Assembly: GCA_938038825.1 (NCBI GenBank) | Contig: CALHST010000285.1 | Span: forward strand, 1-9,378 | DNA from: an uncultured Paracoccaceae bacterium | GTDB lineage: Bacteria > Pseudomonadota > Alphaproteobacteria > Rhodobacterales > Rhodobacteraceae | Length of the DNA: 9,378 bases | Reading direction: 5' to 3' | Shown: positions 1 through 6,643 of the stretch, one piece after another | Numbering within the stretch: position 1 is the stretch's first letter | Layout: each line of letters starts with the position of its first letter | Notes under the pieces: model-generated | Databases searched by the model: none | What the model was told of the DNA's origin: nothing | Seen by the model: only the letters and a program-made list of their open reading frames with translations | Program-made: the position numbers and the translations under genes

Positions 1-354
1 TGCGGTCTTGGGTTTCTTGCTGTCGCGGAAGCCACACAATTGGCGATCGACGCTGGGGTCGATGCCGAAAAAATTCCACAAGCGCTGAAAGGGGGGCGGG
101 CTGACAGTGCTTTGTTACAAGAATACCTCCCCCGATTTGCCGCTAAGGATTATCGTCGTACCGGTCGTATCGACAATATGGTCAAAGATCTGAACGCGGT
201 GAATGATCTGGCCCGCCAAACGGGGACGTCTATGCCAATGACCGCGTTGTGCGGCGAGATCCATAGAATGCTGACAGCAGCGGGTTGGGGGGGCGAAGAT
301 CAAGCTGCTGTCATGGAATTTTTCAAAGGCGTCAAAGAGGAACCACCAAAATGA
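1..354 (+). CDS. 3' end of a 3-hydroxyisobutyrate/tartronate-semialdehyde-type dehydrogenase (6PGDH superfamily)
   Basis: Partial gene: the window opens in frame 1 inside it, and 117 codons remain before the TGA at 352-354. The visible part is the all-helical C-terminal domain of the beta-hydroxyacid dehydrogenase branch of the 6-phosphogluconate dehydrogenase superfamily (3-hydroxyisobutyrate, tartronate semialdehyde, L-threonate and related dehydrogenases). The signs are a GFLAVAEATQLAIDAGVD helix, a GGRADS turn, the GRIDNMVKDLN segment with the family's conserved K-D-L, and the end pattern GGEDQAAVMEFFKG. Enzymes of this family oxidise or reduce a hydroxyacid with NAD(P) in the cytoplasm. 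The Rossmann domain and the catalytic Lys region lie outside the window, so substrate and cofactor cannot be assigned. The stop overlaps the next start as ATGA, which implies translational coupling in one operon with the small protein and the LacI regulator downstream. Confidence 0.85.
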   Translation, partial: CGLGFLAVAEATQLAIDAGVDAEKIPQALKGGRADSALLQEYLPRFAAKDYRRTGRIDNMVKDLNAVNDLARQTGTSMPMTALCGEIHRMLTAAGWGGEDQAAVMEFFKGVKEEPPK

Positions 355-683
355 TAACACGATTTGCCTTATTTGAAGGTTCGGTCAAACCTGAAAACGT
401 GACGGCCTTTCGCGCGGCGGTGCAGGATCGACTTGTGCCATTGTGGACGCAATTCCCCGGCAATACCGAGGTTCGGGTCATGTTCAGCGATGACCGCGAT
501 GAAGGCGCGCCTGAATTTCCGTTGATCCTTGCCATCAGTTACCCTGACACAGCCACAATGACCGCCGCTTTGGACAGCCCCGCGCGATTTAAGTCAAAAG
601 ACGTAACAGGTGAGATCGTGGCACAATATTTTGATGGACGTATCCATCATCACGTAACGGAGCGGCATGACTTTCAGCCCTAA
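351..683 (+). CDS. small conserved-looking protein, possible dimeric alpha/beta-barrel (ferredoxin-like) fold, function unknown
   Basis: A 110-residue protein starting MITRFALFEG and ending at TAA 681-683. I do not recognise a named family. The start at 351 is chosen because its ATG overlaps the TGA of the upstream dehydrogenase (ATGA) and AAAGAGG lies about 12-18 bases upstream; the longer in-frame reading from 285 would run back inside the dehydrogenase gene. By eye the order is strand (ITRFALFEG), helix (about residues 14-34), strand (EVRVMFS and LILAISY), helix (about 70-90), strand (RIHHHVTERH). This resembles the EthD/Dabb-type alpha+beta barrel of about 100 residues, which includes small enzymes and stress proteins. 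The C-terminal IHHHV cluster could bind metal or substrate. No signal peptide or membrane segment is present, so it should be cytoplasmic. Its place between a hydroxyacid dehydrogenase and a LacI regulator suggests a catabolic accessory enzyme; that is inference. Confidence 0.75.
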   Translation: MITRFALFEGSVKPENVTAFRAAVQDRLVPLWTQFPGNTEVRVMFSDDRDEGAPEFPLILAISYPDTATMTAALDSPARFKSKDVTGEIVAQYFDGRIHHHVTERHDFQP

Positions 684-689
684 ACCCCT

Positions 690-1694
690 ATGAGCGCGCG
701 AGTCACGATGCGCGATGTCGCCCGGTTTGTTGGTATGTCGCCGATGACGGTGTCGCGTGCATTGCGCGACGACCCCACGGTCAACGACGACACACGTGCC
801 AAGATCCGCAAGGCGGCGCAGCAAATGGGTTATGTCTACGATACAACAGCGCAGGCGTTTCGGACCCAGAAAAGTGGCTTTGTTGCCGTGACCCTGCCGT
901 CCGTGAATAACGCGAATTTTGCAGAAACGTTTCGCGCGTTGTCAAATGGTTTGGGAGCTGCCGATCTGCAACTGTTATTGGGCAGCACCAACTATAGCGT
1001 TGAAAAAGAAGAACAATTGGTACGCCAGCTCTTGGCGCGCAACCCAGAGGCTTTGGTTCTAACTGGGGGGTATCACAGTCAGGCGACCCGAGATTTGGTC
1101 AAAGCCGCAGCGCTTCCCATTGTCGAGATGTGGGATTTGCCAGAAGATCCTTTGGATCATGTGGTGGGGTTTTCTAACGCCGCTGCGATGACGCTGATTG
1201 TGGATCATTTGGTGGAGACCGGGCGACGCAAATTGGCCTTTGTTGGCGCATCACTGGGTGCAGATATGCGCGGTGCCGAGCGGCGCGAAGGCGCTCTGAA
1301 AGCAGCCCGCAAACATGGCTTGCCAGAGGTGGCCATCATCGATGCAGGACCCGCTCCAGTCTCTATGCGGCACGGGCTTGCGGCGATCGAAAACATCGGG
1401 CCAGACGTTGCCCAATTTGATGCATTGGTGTGCGTTTCTGATCCCGTTGCGTTTGGCTGCATGAGCGCCTTGCAACGCATGGGCCTTTCAGTTCCCGATG
1501 ACATCGCCATTACGGGTTTTGGCCATTTTGAAGTGGCGAAAATCACGAATCCTCAGATCACCACCATCAATGTTCAGGCCGAAGATATCGGGCGCAAAGT
1601 GGTCGCTGTTCTGGCAGATGTTTTTGACAACGCAATACAAGGGCCCGCACGGATCGACGTCGGGTGTACTTTGGTGCCGGGCGGATCAACTTAG
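690..1694 (+). CDS. LacI-family transcriptional regulator (GntR-like branch), regulator A
   Basis: A full-length LacI-family repressor of 334 residues. The N-terminal helix-turn-helix spans about residues 6-26 (MRDVARFVG-MSPMTVSRALR). The hinge around residues 48-58 is unusual: YDTTAQAF replaces the usual PNR-A--LA, and Phe57 sits where LacI has its minor-groove Leu56. Residues from about 62 form a periplasmic-binding-protein-like effector domain. LTGGYHS (124-130) and WDL (148-150) closely match regulator B on the opposite strand, and the C-terminal IAITGFGHFE segment fits the E. coli GntR (gluconate repressor) branch. The start at 690 follows the preceding stop by only six bases in the same frame and lacks a clear Shine-Dalgarno, so coupled translation is likely. 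ATG 708 would also keep the helix-turn-helix but has no ribosome binding site. The gene closes the dehydrogenase operon and may control it; the operator would lie outside this window. Confidence 0.93.
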   Translation: MSARVTMRDVARFVGMSPMTVSRALRDDPTVNDDTRAKIRKAAQQMGYVYDTTAQAFRTQKSGFVAVTLPSVNNANFAETFRALSNGLGAADLQLLLGSTNYSVEKEEQLVRQLLARNPEALVLTGGYHSQATRDLVKAAALPIVEMWDLPEDPLDHVVGFSNAAAMTLIVDHLVETGRRKLAFVGASLGADMRGAERREGALKAARKHGLPEVAIIDAGPAPVSMRHGLAAIENIGPDVAQFDALVCVSDPVAFGCMSALQRMGLSVPDDIAITGFGHFEVAKITNPQITTINVQAEDIGRKVVAVLADVFDNAIQGPARIDVGCTLVPGGST

Positions 1695-2713
1695 CCGCCG
1701 CTGTTGCGTACTGTCGATCCGGGGATCAGGCGAAATCCGATATCATGGCAATTGGTAACCGGCTCTTCCGATAGTCGCGCCATCATGACTTCCGCAGCGC
1801 GCTGGCCAAGTTTAAGATGCGAGACATGGCAAGACGTCAGACGGCGGTTCATGACCGATGCAATTGGCAAATCGCCCCAACCTGCAATCCCAATGTCGTT
1901 TGGCACATTCAAACCTTTGCCAGCACAATACTGCAGCCCACCAAATGCCATCGCATCATTCTGATAATAGATGCATTCCACGTCTTTTGTGGCTGCGAGC
2001 AGTTGTTCAGTGCCATAAAATCCGGGGTAATATGTGGCGGTATCATGCAGGCAAAGCTGCTTCACGACTGCGCCACCGGCTCCCTCAACAGCCTTGCAAA
2101 AGCCATTCAGCCGTTCGGTGGCCGCGTTCGCAGTATCGTGAGACGTACCGACATAACCGATTTTGCCATACCCCAGTGATGCCAGATACCGCCCCATATC
2201 AAAGCCGCTATCAAAGTGGTTTATGCCGACGCTGATATCCAAAGGGCTGGAATTCAAATCCCAGATTTCGACCACCGGTATGCCCGCGTTTCGCAACATC
2301 TCAGTCGCCCGCGCAGAGTGGTACCGGCCCGTCAGGATAAGTCCCGCAGGTTGCCATGACAAAACAGTGCGGATCCAGTTTTCTTCTTCTTGAAGGGTAT
2401 GCTGTGTCAGCCCCAAAACGGACTGGTATCCAAAGGTACCGAGCTTGCGATCTATGCCCTCTAGCACCTGCGCGAAAACTTCGTTTCCAAGGTCCGGAAT
2501 GGACACGCCGATGAAGGTTGAGCCTTGGTCACCGGCAAAAACGGTGGCCAAGCGATTCGGCAAATAGCCCAGTGCATCGACCTGGGCCATGACTCGGGCG
2601 CGGGTGTCTTCTGAATAACCACCCTCATCACGGAGTACACGGCTGGCCGTCATTTTTGAAACGCCTGCCGCTTGTGCCACTTGAGAAAGGCTTACCTTTT
2701 TGTTTTTGCTCAT
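1691..2713 (-). CDS. LacI-family transcriptional regulator (GntR-like branch), regulator B
   Basis: A complete LacI-family protein of 340 residues. Its helix-turn-helix spans residues 8-28 (SLSQVAQAAG-VSKMTASRVLR). Lys20-Met21 occupy the positions that set operator specificity (Tyr17-Gln18 in LacI), and E. coli GntR, as I recall it, also has K-M there. The hinge is LPNRLATVFA (51-60), with Phe59 in place of the usual Leu. The effector domain carries LTGRYHS (127-133), WDL (151-153) and a LDISVG segment close to LDIAVG of GntR, which senses gluconate. The start is supported by AGG seven bases upstream of the ATG. The gene diverges from the importer operon across 135 bp containing two GTTACGGGTAAC palindromes, so autoregulation and repression of the importer are the likely roles. 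Its 3' end shares four bases with regulator A. The inducer could be a sugar acid or related polyol; gluconate itself is not proven. Confidence 0.94.
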   Translation of the reverse strand: MSKNKKVSLSQVAQAAGVSKMTASRVLRDEGGYSEDTRARVMAQVDALGYLPNRLATVFAGDQGSTFIGVSIPDLGNEVFAQVLEGIDRKLGTFGYQSVLGLTQHTLQEEENWIRTVLSWQPAGLILTGRYHSARATEMLRNAGIPVVEIWDLNSSPLDISVGINHFDSGFDMGRYLASLGYGKIGYVGTSHDTANAATERLNGFCKAVEGAGGAVVKQLCLHDTATYYPGFYGTEQLLAATKDVECIYYQNDAMAFGGLQYCAGKGLNVPNDIGIAGWGDLPIASVMNRRLTSCHVSHLKLGQRAAEVMMARLSEEPVTNCHDIGFRLIPGSTVRNSGG

Positions 2714-2719
2714 TTATTT

Positions 2720-2733
2720 ACCTGTTTTCAGGT
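2720..2733 (-). promoter_or_regulatory. small hairpin covering the Shine-Dalgarno of regulator B
   Basis: The minus-strand leader reads ACCTG-AAAA-CAGGT just before the ATG at 2713. The 3' arm holds the AGG that is the only plausible ribosome binding site, seven bases from the start. A five-pair stem could lower translation of the regulator. It is short and may be chance. Confidence 0.3.
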
Positions 2734-2739
2734 TTTTAC

Positions 2740-2751
2740 GTTACGGGTAAC
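2740..2751. promoter_or_regulatory. operator copy 1, GTTACGGGTAAC
   Basis: Inverted repeat GTTAC-GG-GTAAC with perfect five-base arms. The same 15 bases (ACGTTACGGGTAACT) recur at 2795-2809. The arms match the TGTTAC/GTAACA half-sites known for E. coli GntR, and the divergent gene encodes a GntR-like LacI protein whose recognition helix carries the same K-M pair. This copy lies upstream of the likely plus-strand -35 element, inside the presumed leader of regulator B. Confidence 0.8.
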
Positions 2752-2758
2752 TTAAGGC

Positions 2759-2788
2759 TTGACAGACTGTACAATCTCCCACGATGCT
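2759..2788 (+). promoter_or_regulatory. probable sigma-70 promoter of the first importer operon
   Basis: A perfect -35 hexamer TTGACA sits at 2759-2764. The best -10 at suitable spacing is GATGCT (2783-2788), 18 bases away and only a 3/6 match. Transcription would start near 2795, exactly at the second operator, with the first operator upstream. TACAAT at 2770-2775 is a better -10 by sequence but is too close to TTGACA and has no good -35 of its own. Confidence 0.45.
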
Positions 2789-2812
2789 AGCGCAACGTTA
2801 CGGGTAACTCAA
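2784..2812 (-). promoter_or_regulatory. possible divergent promoter of regulator B
   Basis: On the minus strand TTGAGT (2812-2807) and TAGCAT (2789-2784) stand 17 bases apart, both four-of-six-type matches. This -10 overlaps the putative plus-strand -10, so the two promoters would exclude each other. Operator copy 2 touches its -35 and operator copy 1 would lie in the transcribed leader, which fits autorepression. The call is weak on sequence alone. Confidence 0.25.
2797..2808. promoter_or_regulatory. operator copy 2, GTTACGGGTAAC
   Basis: Second exact copy of GTTAC-GG-GTAAC, in the same orientation as the first, with centres 57 bp apart. It covers the predicted start of the importer transcript, the classic position for a LacI-family repressor. 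Two sites allow a tetramer to loop the DNA or two dimers to bind separately. Confidence 0.8.
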
Positions 2813-2848
2813 CAACTAGCTTGATGCCTGCACGAGGGAGGAAATGCC

Positions 2849-4375
2849 ATGCCAAACCTGCAATCGGGTTTGCTCTTTGACGGTATCGACAAGCATTTTG
2901 GCGGCACCTATGCGCTAAAAGATGTGTCGTTAGCCGTTGGGCGGGGCGAAATCGTCGCGCTTTTGGGCGAAAACGGAGCAGGCAAATCTACTCTGATCAA
3001 GGTTCTGGGTGGTATCCACACCGCCGATGCCGGACAGGTGTTGATTGATGGTGAACCTTATCAGCACAAACCGGCTGGCTTTGGCGAACGCCAGAAAGTG
3101 GCGTTTATCCACCAGGATCTGGGCTTGATCGAGTGGATGACAGTGGCGGAAAACATTGGTCTGGCGCTTGGGTTCTCGCGCAAGAATGGCCTCATCAGTT
3201 GGAGGGACGTGGAGCATTTTGCAGTCGAAGCGCTTAAGCGCGTGGATTGCGATTTTGATCCCACTTCCCGTGTCGAAGACCTGACGCGGACGGAAAAATC
3301 CCTGGTCTCGATTGCGCGCGCTTTGGCGGTCGACAGTGAATTTCTTGTACTGGATGAGCCGACCGCATCTTTGCCAGCGGACGAAGTTGAACGGTTGTTT
3401 TCCGCGATACGGCCCCTGCGCGAAAAAGGCGTGGGTATGATTTACGTATCGCACCGACTGGACGAGATTTTTCAGATTGCCGACCGCGTGGCTGTTTTGC
3501 GCGACGGCGCTATGGTGGGTGTGCGCAGCATTGACCACACCACACCTGAAGAACTGGTTCAAAAGATTGTTGGCCGCAAGACCCGCGAAACGGTCAAAGC
3601 CACGCAAGAAATCGGGGCCCCAGTCTTGTCACTGCGCAACTTCGAAGTCGCAGGCATGCAGGGGCTCGACTTGGATTTGCAAAAGAATGAAGTGCTGGGT
3701 TTGGTCGGTCTGCGCGGTGCCGGGCACGAAGCCATTTCTCGCGCGCTGTTCGGGCTGGTGCCTTATGATGGCACCGTCAAGCTGAACGGTCAGTCCCCCG
3801 ATTTGACCACCCCGCAACGTGCCTTGCAGGCAGGTGTTGGTCTGGTTGCGAAGGACCGCACGGAAGAATCTGTCGCGATGAGCCTGAGCATTCGCGAGAA
3901 TACCTTTCTCAATCCGGGCGGCATTGGGCGAAAATTATTTAGTCTTCTCGCTCCCAGCAAAGAATCCGACCAAGCCGCCGCAATCGGGGCAGAGCTTGGT
4001 TTGTCACCCAACGATCCGTCGCTTGCAATCGAAGCCCTGTCAGGGGGCAATCAGCAAAAGGTTGTCATTGGTCGTTGGCTTGCAACAAACCGCAAGTTGT
4101 TGATTTGCGAAGACCCAACAGCTGGCGTCGACGTGGGGGCAAAGTCAGAAATCTATGCGCTGTTGAACCGCGCTTTAGGTCAAGGTGTTGCGATCCTGAT
4201 CATGTCTACCGACTTTGAAGAGATCGCGACGATCTGTCACCGTGCGATTGTGTTCAGCCAAGGCGCCATCGTGGACGAGCTGAACGGAACGCAGTTGACG
4301 ACCGAGAACCTCATTCAGTCGGCGTCAGCAGGAAACATCCAAACAAAAGGGAGCGGTGTCGATGCAATCGCTTGA
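2849..4375 (+). CDS. CUT2-family sugar ABC importer ATPase, two fused nucleotide-binding domains (RbsA/MglA-like)
   Basis: A 508-residue cytoplasmic ATPase of the ribose/galactose/xylose type, which powers the permease encoded next. Domain 1 has Walker A GENGAGKST (40-48), Walker B FLVLDEPT (165-172) with catalytic Glu170, and H-loop His202; its signature is degraded to LTRTEK (145-150) where the family usually has LSxGQ or similar. Domain 2 has the family's usual broken Walker A (GLRGAGHE, 287-294), an intact LSGGNQQ signature (397-403), an altered Walker B with Glu421-Asp422 in place of Asp-Glu, and S-T-D instead of the H-loop His. One composite ATP site is therefore complete and the other doubly defective. 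GGGAGG at 2836-2841 lies seven bases before the ATG. This is the first gene of the operon behind the twin operators. The substrate is probably a monosaccharide or polyol; the ATPase does not reveal which. Confidence 0.95.
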   Translation: MPNLQSGLLFDGIDKHFGGTYALKDVSLAVGRGEIVALLGENGAGKSTLIKVLGGIHTADAGQVLIDGEPYQHKPAGFGERQKVAFIHQDLGLIEWMTVAENIGLALGFSRKNGLISWRDVEHFAVEALKRVDCDFDPTSRVEDLTRTEKSLVSIARALAVDSEFLVLDEPTASLPADEVERLFSAIRPLREKGVGMIYVSHRLDEIFQIADRVAVLRDGAMVGVRSIDHTTPEELVQKIVGRKTRETVKATQEIGAPVLSLRNFEVAGMQGLDLDLQKNEVLGLVGLRGAGHEAISRALFGLVPYDGTVKLNGQSPDLTTPQRALQAGVGLVAKDRTEESVAMSLSIRENTFLNPGGIGRKLFSLLAPSKESDQAAAIGAELGLSPNDPSLAIEALSGGNQQKVVIGRWLATNRKLLICEDPTAGVDVGAKSEIYALLNRALGQGVAILIMSTDFEEIATICHRAIVFSQGAIVDELNGTQLTTENLIQSASAGNIQTKGSGVDAIA

Positions 4376-5384
4376 ATCGGGGGCCTTGGAACCAACCAAG
4401 GCGGAACTAAAAGGCCTCAGCACAGGTAAGCGGATTATGCGTTTCCTACCGGTCTATGGACTGGTGATCCTCACTGTCTTTTTGATCGGTCTGTTTTCAG
4501 TCCTTTTGCCCAATACGTTCCCGACAATGCTGAACCTGCGTTCAATTATTTCGGACAAGGCGATTATTGCCCTGTTGTCGTTAGGTGCCATGATCCCCAT
4601 GGCTGCTGGGCGGATTGATTTGACAGTGGGATACGGGATCGTGCTGTGGCACATCCTGGCAATCAGCTTGCAAACCATGTTGGGCCTGCCATGGCCCATT
4701 GCCGTGGCCGTTGTTCTATTGCTTGGCGGCATCACGGGTTTCTTGAACGGTTGGTTGGTCGAAGTCGCCAAGATTGACAGCTTTATTGCCACCTTGGGAA
4801 CCGGAACCGTACTTTATGCACTGGCGCTTTGGCACACAGGGGGTCGGCAAATGGTGGGATTGCTGCCCGACGGGTTTTATGCGCTGAACACCACTTTTGT
4901 CTTTGGTTTGCCCATTACGGCATACTACCTTGTTGTGATCACTGTGGTGATGTGGATCGTACTCGAATACACACCCGTTGGGCGTTATCTTTATGCCATC
5001 GGGGCGAACCAACGCGCTGCGCAGTTGAACGGTATTCCTACACGAAAATTCGTGATCGGAGCCTTCGTCGCCTCGGGTACTATGACCGCTTTGGCGGGTG
5101 TCTTGCTTGCCTCAAAACTTCGGATCGGTCAGGCCTCTGTCGGTCTTGAATTCCTGCTGCCAGCACTTGTGGGCGCCTTTCTTGGATCAACCACAATCAA
5201 ACCCGGTCGGGTCAATGTTTGGGGCACCGTCGTGGGCGTGGCAATTCTGGCCGTGGGTATCTCAGGTATTCAACAATTCGGCGGTTCCTTTTGGGTTGAA
5301 CCGCTCTTTAACGGGGTAACCCTGCTGATTGCTATCGGCATCGCAGGATACGCGCAGCGCAAGAAAAGTACAGAAAAGCGCTAA
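4362..5384 (+). CDS. CUT2-family sugar ABC importer permease (RbsC-like)
   Basis: A hydrophobic protein of 340 residues with about eight to ten membrane segments, the inner-membrane channel that pairs with the preceding ATPase. The BPD_transp_2-type marker is GRIDLTVG (83-90), a variant of the family's GGIDLSVG. The loop TPVGRYLYAIGANQRAAQLNGI is the conserved segment that contacts the ATPase, and the C-terminal half has LAGVLLASKLRIGQASVG and GAFLGSTTIKPGR in the expected order. The length is normal for the family. I chose ATG 4362 because AGGGAG at 4348-4353 is eight bases upstream; the in-frame GTG at 4356 adds only two residues and is too close to that site. The gene overlaps the ATPase end by 14 bases, which indicates coupled translation. 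The substrate cannot be read from the permease. Confidence 0.94.
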   Translation: MQSLESGALEPTKAELKGLSTGKRIMRFLPVYGLVILTVFLIGLFSVLLPNTFPTMLNLRSIISDKAIIALLSLGAMIPMAAGRIDLTVGYGIVLWHILAISLQTMLGLPWPIAVAVVLLLGGITGFLNGWLVEVAKIDSFIATLGTGTVLYALALWHTGGRQMVGLLPDGFYALNTTFVFGLPITAYYLVVITVVMWIVLEYTPVGRYLYAIGANQRAAQLNGIPTRKFVIGAFVASGTMTALAGVLLASKLRIGQASVGLEFLLPALVGAFLGSTTIKPGRVNVWGTVVGVAILAVGISGIQQFGGSFWVEPLFNGVTLLIAIGIAGYAQRKKSTEKR

Positions 5385-5391
5385 AATTTCA

Positions 5392-5406
5392 ATGCAAAGG
5401 GAGGAA
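5392..5406 (+). repeat. 15-bp leader repeat, copy 1, with strong ribosome binding site
   Basis: ATGCAAAGGGAGGAA is identical to 8588-8602. Both copies lie directly before a periplasmic binding-protein start. GGGAGG here is eight bases before the ATG at 5413. The ATG within the repeat is in frame but would put charged residues before the signal peptide and use its own Shine-Dalgarno as coding sequence, so it is not taken as the start. Confidence 0.8.
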
Positions 5407-5412
5407 ATCGAA

Positions 5413-6453
5413 ATGAAGAAGCGAACATTTATTGCCGGTCTCATGGCCACGACAATGCTTGCCAGCACACCGGTGATGGCCGCAGATTGGGATGGTCCAA
5501 CATCAGGGCCGGCCGCCGCAGAGGGCAAGTCGATTGTCGTCGTTGCGGGTGACCTGAAAAATGGTGGCATTCTGGGGGTGACCACCGGAGTCGAAGAGGC
5601 GGCCGCTAAAATTGGCTGGGACGTGCGTGTTCTTGATGGCGCGGGATCCATTCAGGGGCGCACCGCCGCAATTGGTCAAGCCTTGGCATTGCAAGCGGAT
5701 GGTATCATTATCAACGGGTTTGACGCCGTGGAACAACAAGCGGCCCTCGAAGGCGTGGTGAACGCAGGTATCCCGATGGTGGCTTGGCATTCTGGTCCCA
5801 AAATCGGATGTGATGCGCCGGGTGGCATTTTCGCGAACGTCTCTACCGACGCGATGACCGTGTCCGAGGTTGCCGCAAAATGGGCGATTGAAGATGGTGG
5901 CGCGGATACCGGTGTGGTGATCTTTACGGACAGTACCTACCAGATCGCGATCGACAAAGCCGACCGCCTCAAGGAAACCATCGAAGCCGCCGGCGGCAAA
6001 GTGCTGGAATATGTCGACACACCAATCGCGGACACGTCGACCCGCATGGGGCCTTTGACCACATCGCTTTTGCAAAAATACGGCGACAGCTGGACCCATG
6101 CTCTTGCGATCAATGATCTGTATTTCGACTTCATGGGGCCATCGTTGGCCGCTGCCGGGCTGTCACCCGATCAGGGTCCAGCCGCCGGGTCCGCAGGGGA
6201 TGGCTCAGAAGCCGCGTTCCAGCGTATTCGCTCTAATGGGTATCAAGCCATTACCGTGGCCGAGCCTTTGAACCTGCAAGGATGGCAGTTGGTCGATGAA
6301 TTGAACCGTGCCGTGCAAGGGCAGGCTTGCTCTGGTTATGTCACATCGCCCGCGCTGGTGACCCCCGAAGGATTGGCGAAACTGGGTGACAGCAACGCCT
6401 TTGATCCAGATATTCCATATCGCGAAAGCTATGCGACGATCTGGGGTAAATAA
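5413..6453 (+). CDS. periplasmic sugar-binding protein of the first CUT2 importer
   Basis: A 346-residue secreted binding protein that delivers substrate to the preceding permease. It has a clear Sec signal peptide: MKKR, a hydrophobic core, and cleavage after VMA at residue 23, leaving ADWDGP at the mature end. The body is a type I two-lobed fold of the Peripla_BP_4 kind: strand KSIVVVAGD, then LALQADGIIINGFD (N101-D104), a WHSG loop at 125-128, and GVVIFTDSTYQIAIDKADR at the lobe crossover. Cys133 and Cys306 are the only mature cysteines and could form a disulphide. It is longer than RbsB and only loosely similar, so the ligand is not assigned; acidic and tryptophan residues near the cleft suit a polar sugar-like ligand. 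The start is fixed by GGGAGG eight bases upstream and the signal peptide. It is the last gene of the first importer and is followed by a stem-loop. Confidence 0.93.
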   Translation: MKKRTFIAGLMATTMLASTPVMAADWDGPTSGPAAAEGKSIVVVAGDLKNGGILGVTTGVEEAAAKIGWDVRVLDGAGSIQGRTAAIGQALALQADGIIINGFDAVEQQAALEGVVNAGIPMVAWHSGPKIGCDAPGGIFANVSTDAMTVSEVAAKWAIEDGGADTGVVIFTDSTYQIAIDKADRLKETIEAAGGKVLEYVDTPIADTSTRMGPLTTSLLQKYGDSWTHALAINDLYFDFMGPSLAAAGLSPDQGPAAGSAGDGSEAAFQRIRSNGYQAITVAEPLNLQGWQLVDELNRAVQGQACSGYVTSPALVTPEGLAKLGDSNAFDPDIPYRESYATIWGK

Positions 6454-6467
6454 CCAGTCTCTCCCCA

Positions 6468-6499
6468 GGGGTCTTCGGTCACATTAGATCGGGGACCCC
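6468..6499 (+). promoter_or_regulatory. intercistronic stem-loop after the first binding-protein gene
   Basis: GGGGTCTTCG (6468-6477) pairs with CGGGGACCCC (6490-6499) as ten consecutive pairs, two of them G-U, around a 12-base loop. No T-run follows, so it is not a classical intrinsic terminator. It starts 15 bases after the stop codon, where stem-loops often protect the 3' end of binding-protein mRNA or cause partial termination. Confidence 0.55.
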
Positions 6500-6643
6500 A
6501 CTAAAACTTGGATAAAGAGTTTCGTGGTCTGTCTGATTTTCGCCAGACACCCATACCGTTTTTCATACGTCCAATCGATCACAAGCGCACATGTTGCAGC
6601 CAATGCGGGCCGTATCGTGTTGTCACTCGGAAAGCCTTTTACA

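Noticed and set aside
1716..1727. Perfect palindrome GATCCGGGGATC near the converging gene ends
   Set aside because: It is inside the regulator B coding region, no T-run follows on either strand, and five-base arms are expected by chance.
1755..1761. GGTAACC resembling the operator half-sites
   Set aside because: Only the inner bases match, it lies within coding sequence, and a similar match occurs by chance at about 5315 inside the permease.
2930..3607. 225-codon open frame antisense to the first ATPase
   Set aside because: It lies wholly within a gene with intact ABC motifs, has no recognisable domain, and follows from codon bias on the other strand.
5329..5412. Longer start for the first binding protein
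   Set aside because: It would run back into the permease gene and bury the signal peptide; ATG 5413 has the strong ribosome binding site.
5503..6099. 198-codon open frame antisense to the first binding protein
   Set aside because: Cys/His/Arg-rich shadow translation without domain features, fully inside a convincing gene.
6530..6549. Inverted repeat TGTCTG/CAGACA upstream of the second ATPase
   Set aside because: Six-base arms with no second copy, no clear promoter beside it and no matching regulator; too weak to call an operator.
6524..6643. Upstream extension of the second ATPase frame by 40 codons
   Set aside because: The added residues do not resemble any ATPase N-terminus, and ATG 6644 gives the usual family start.
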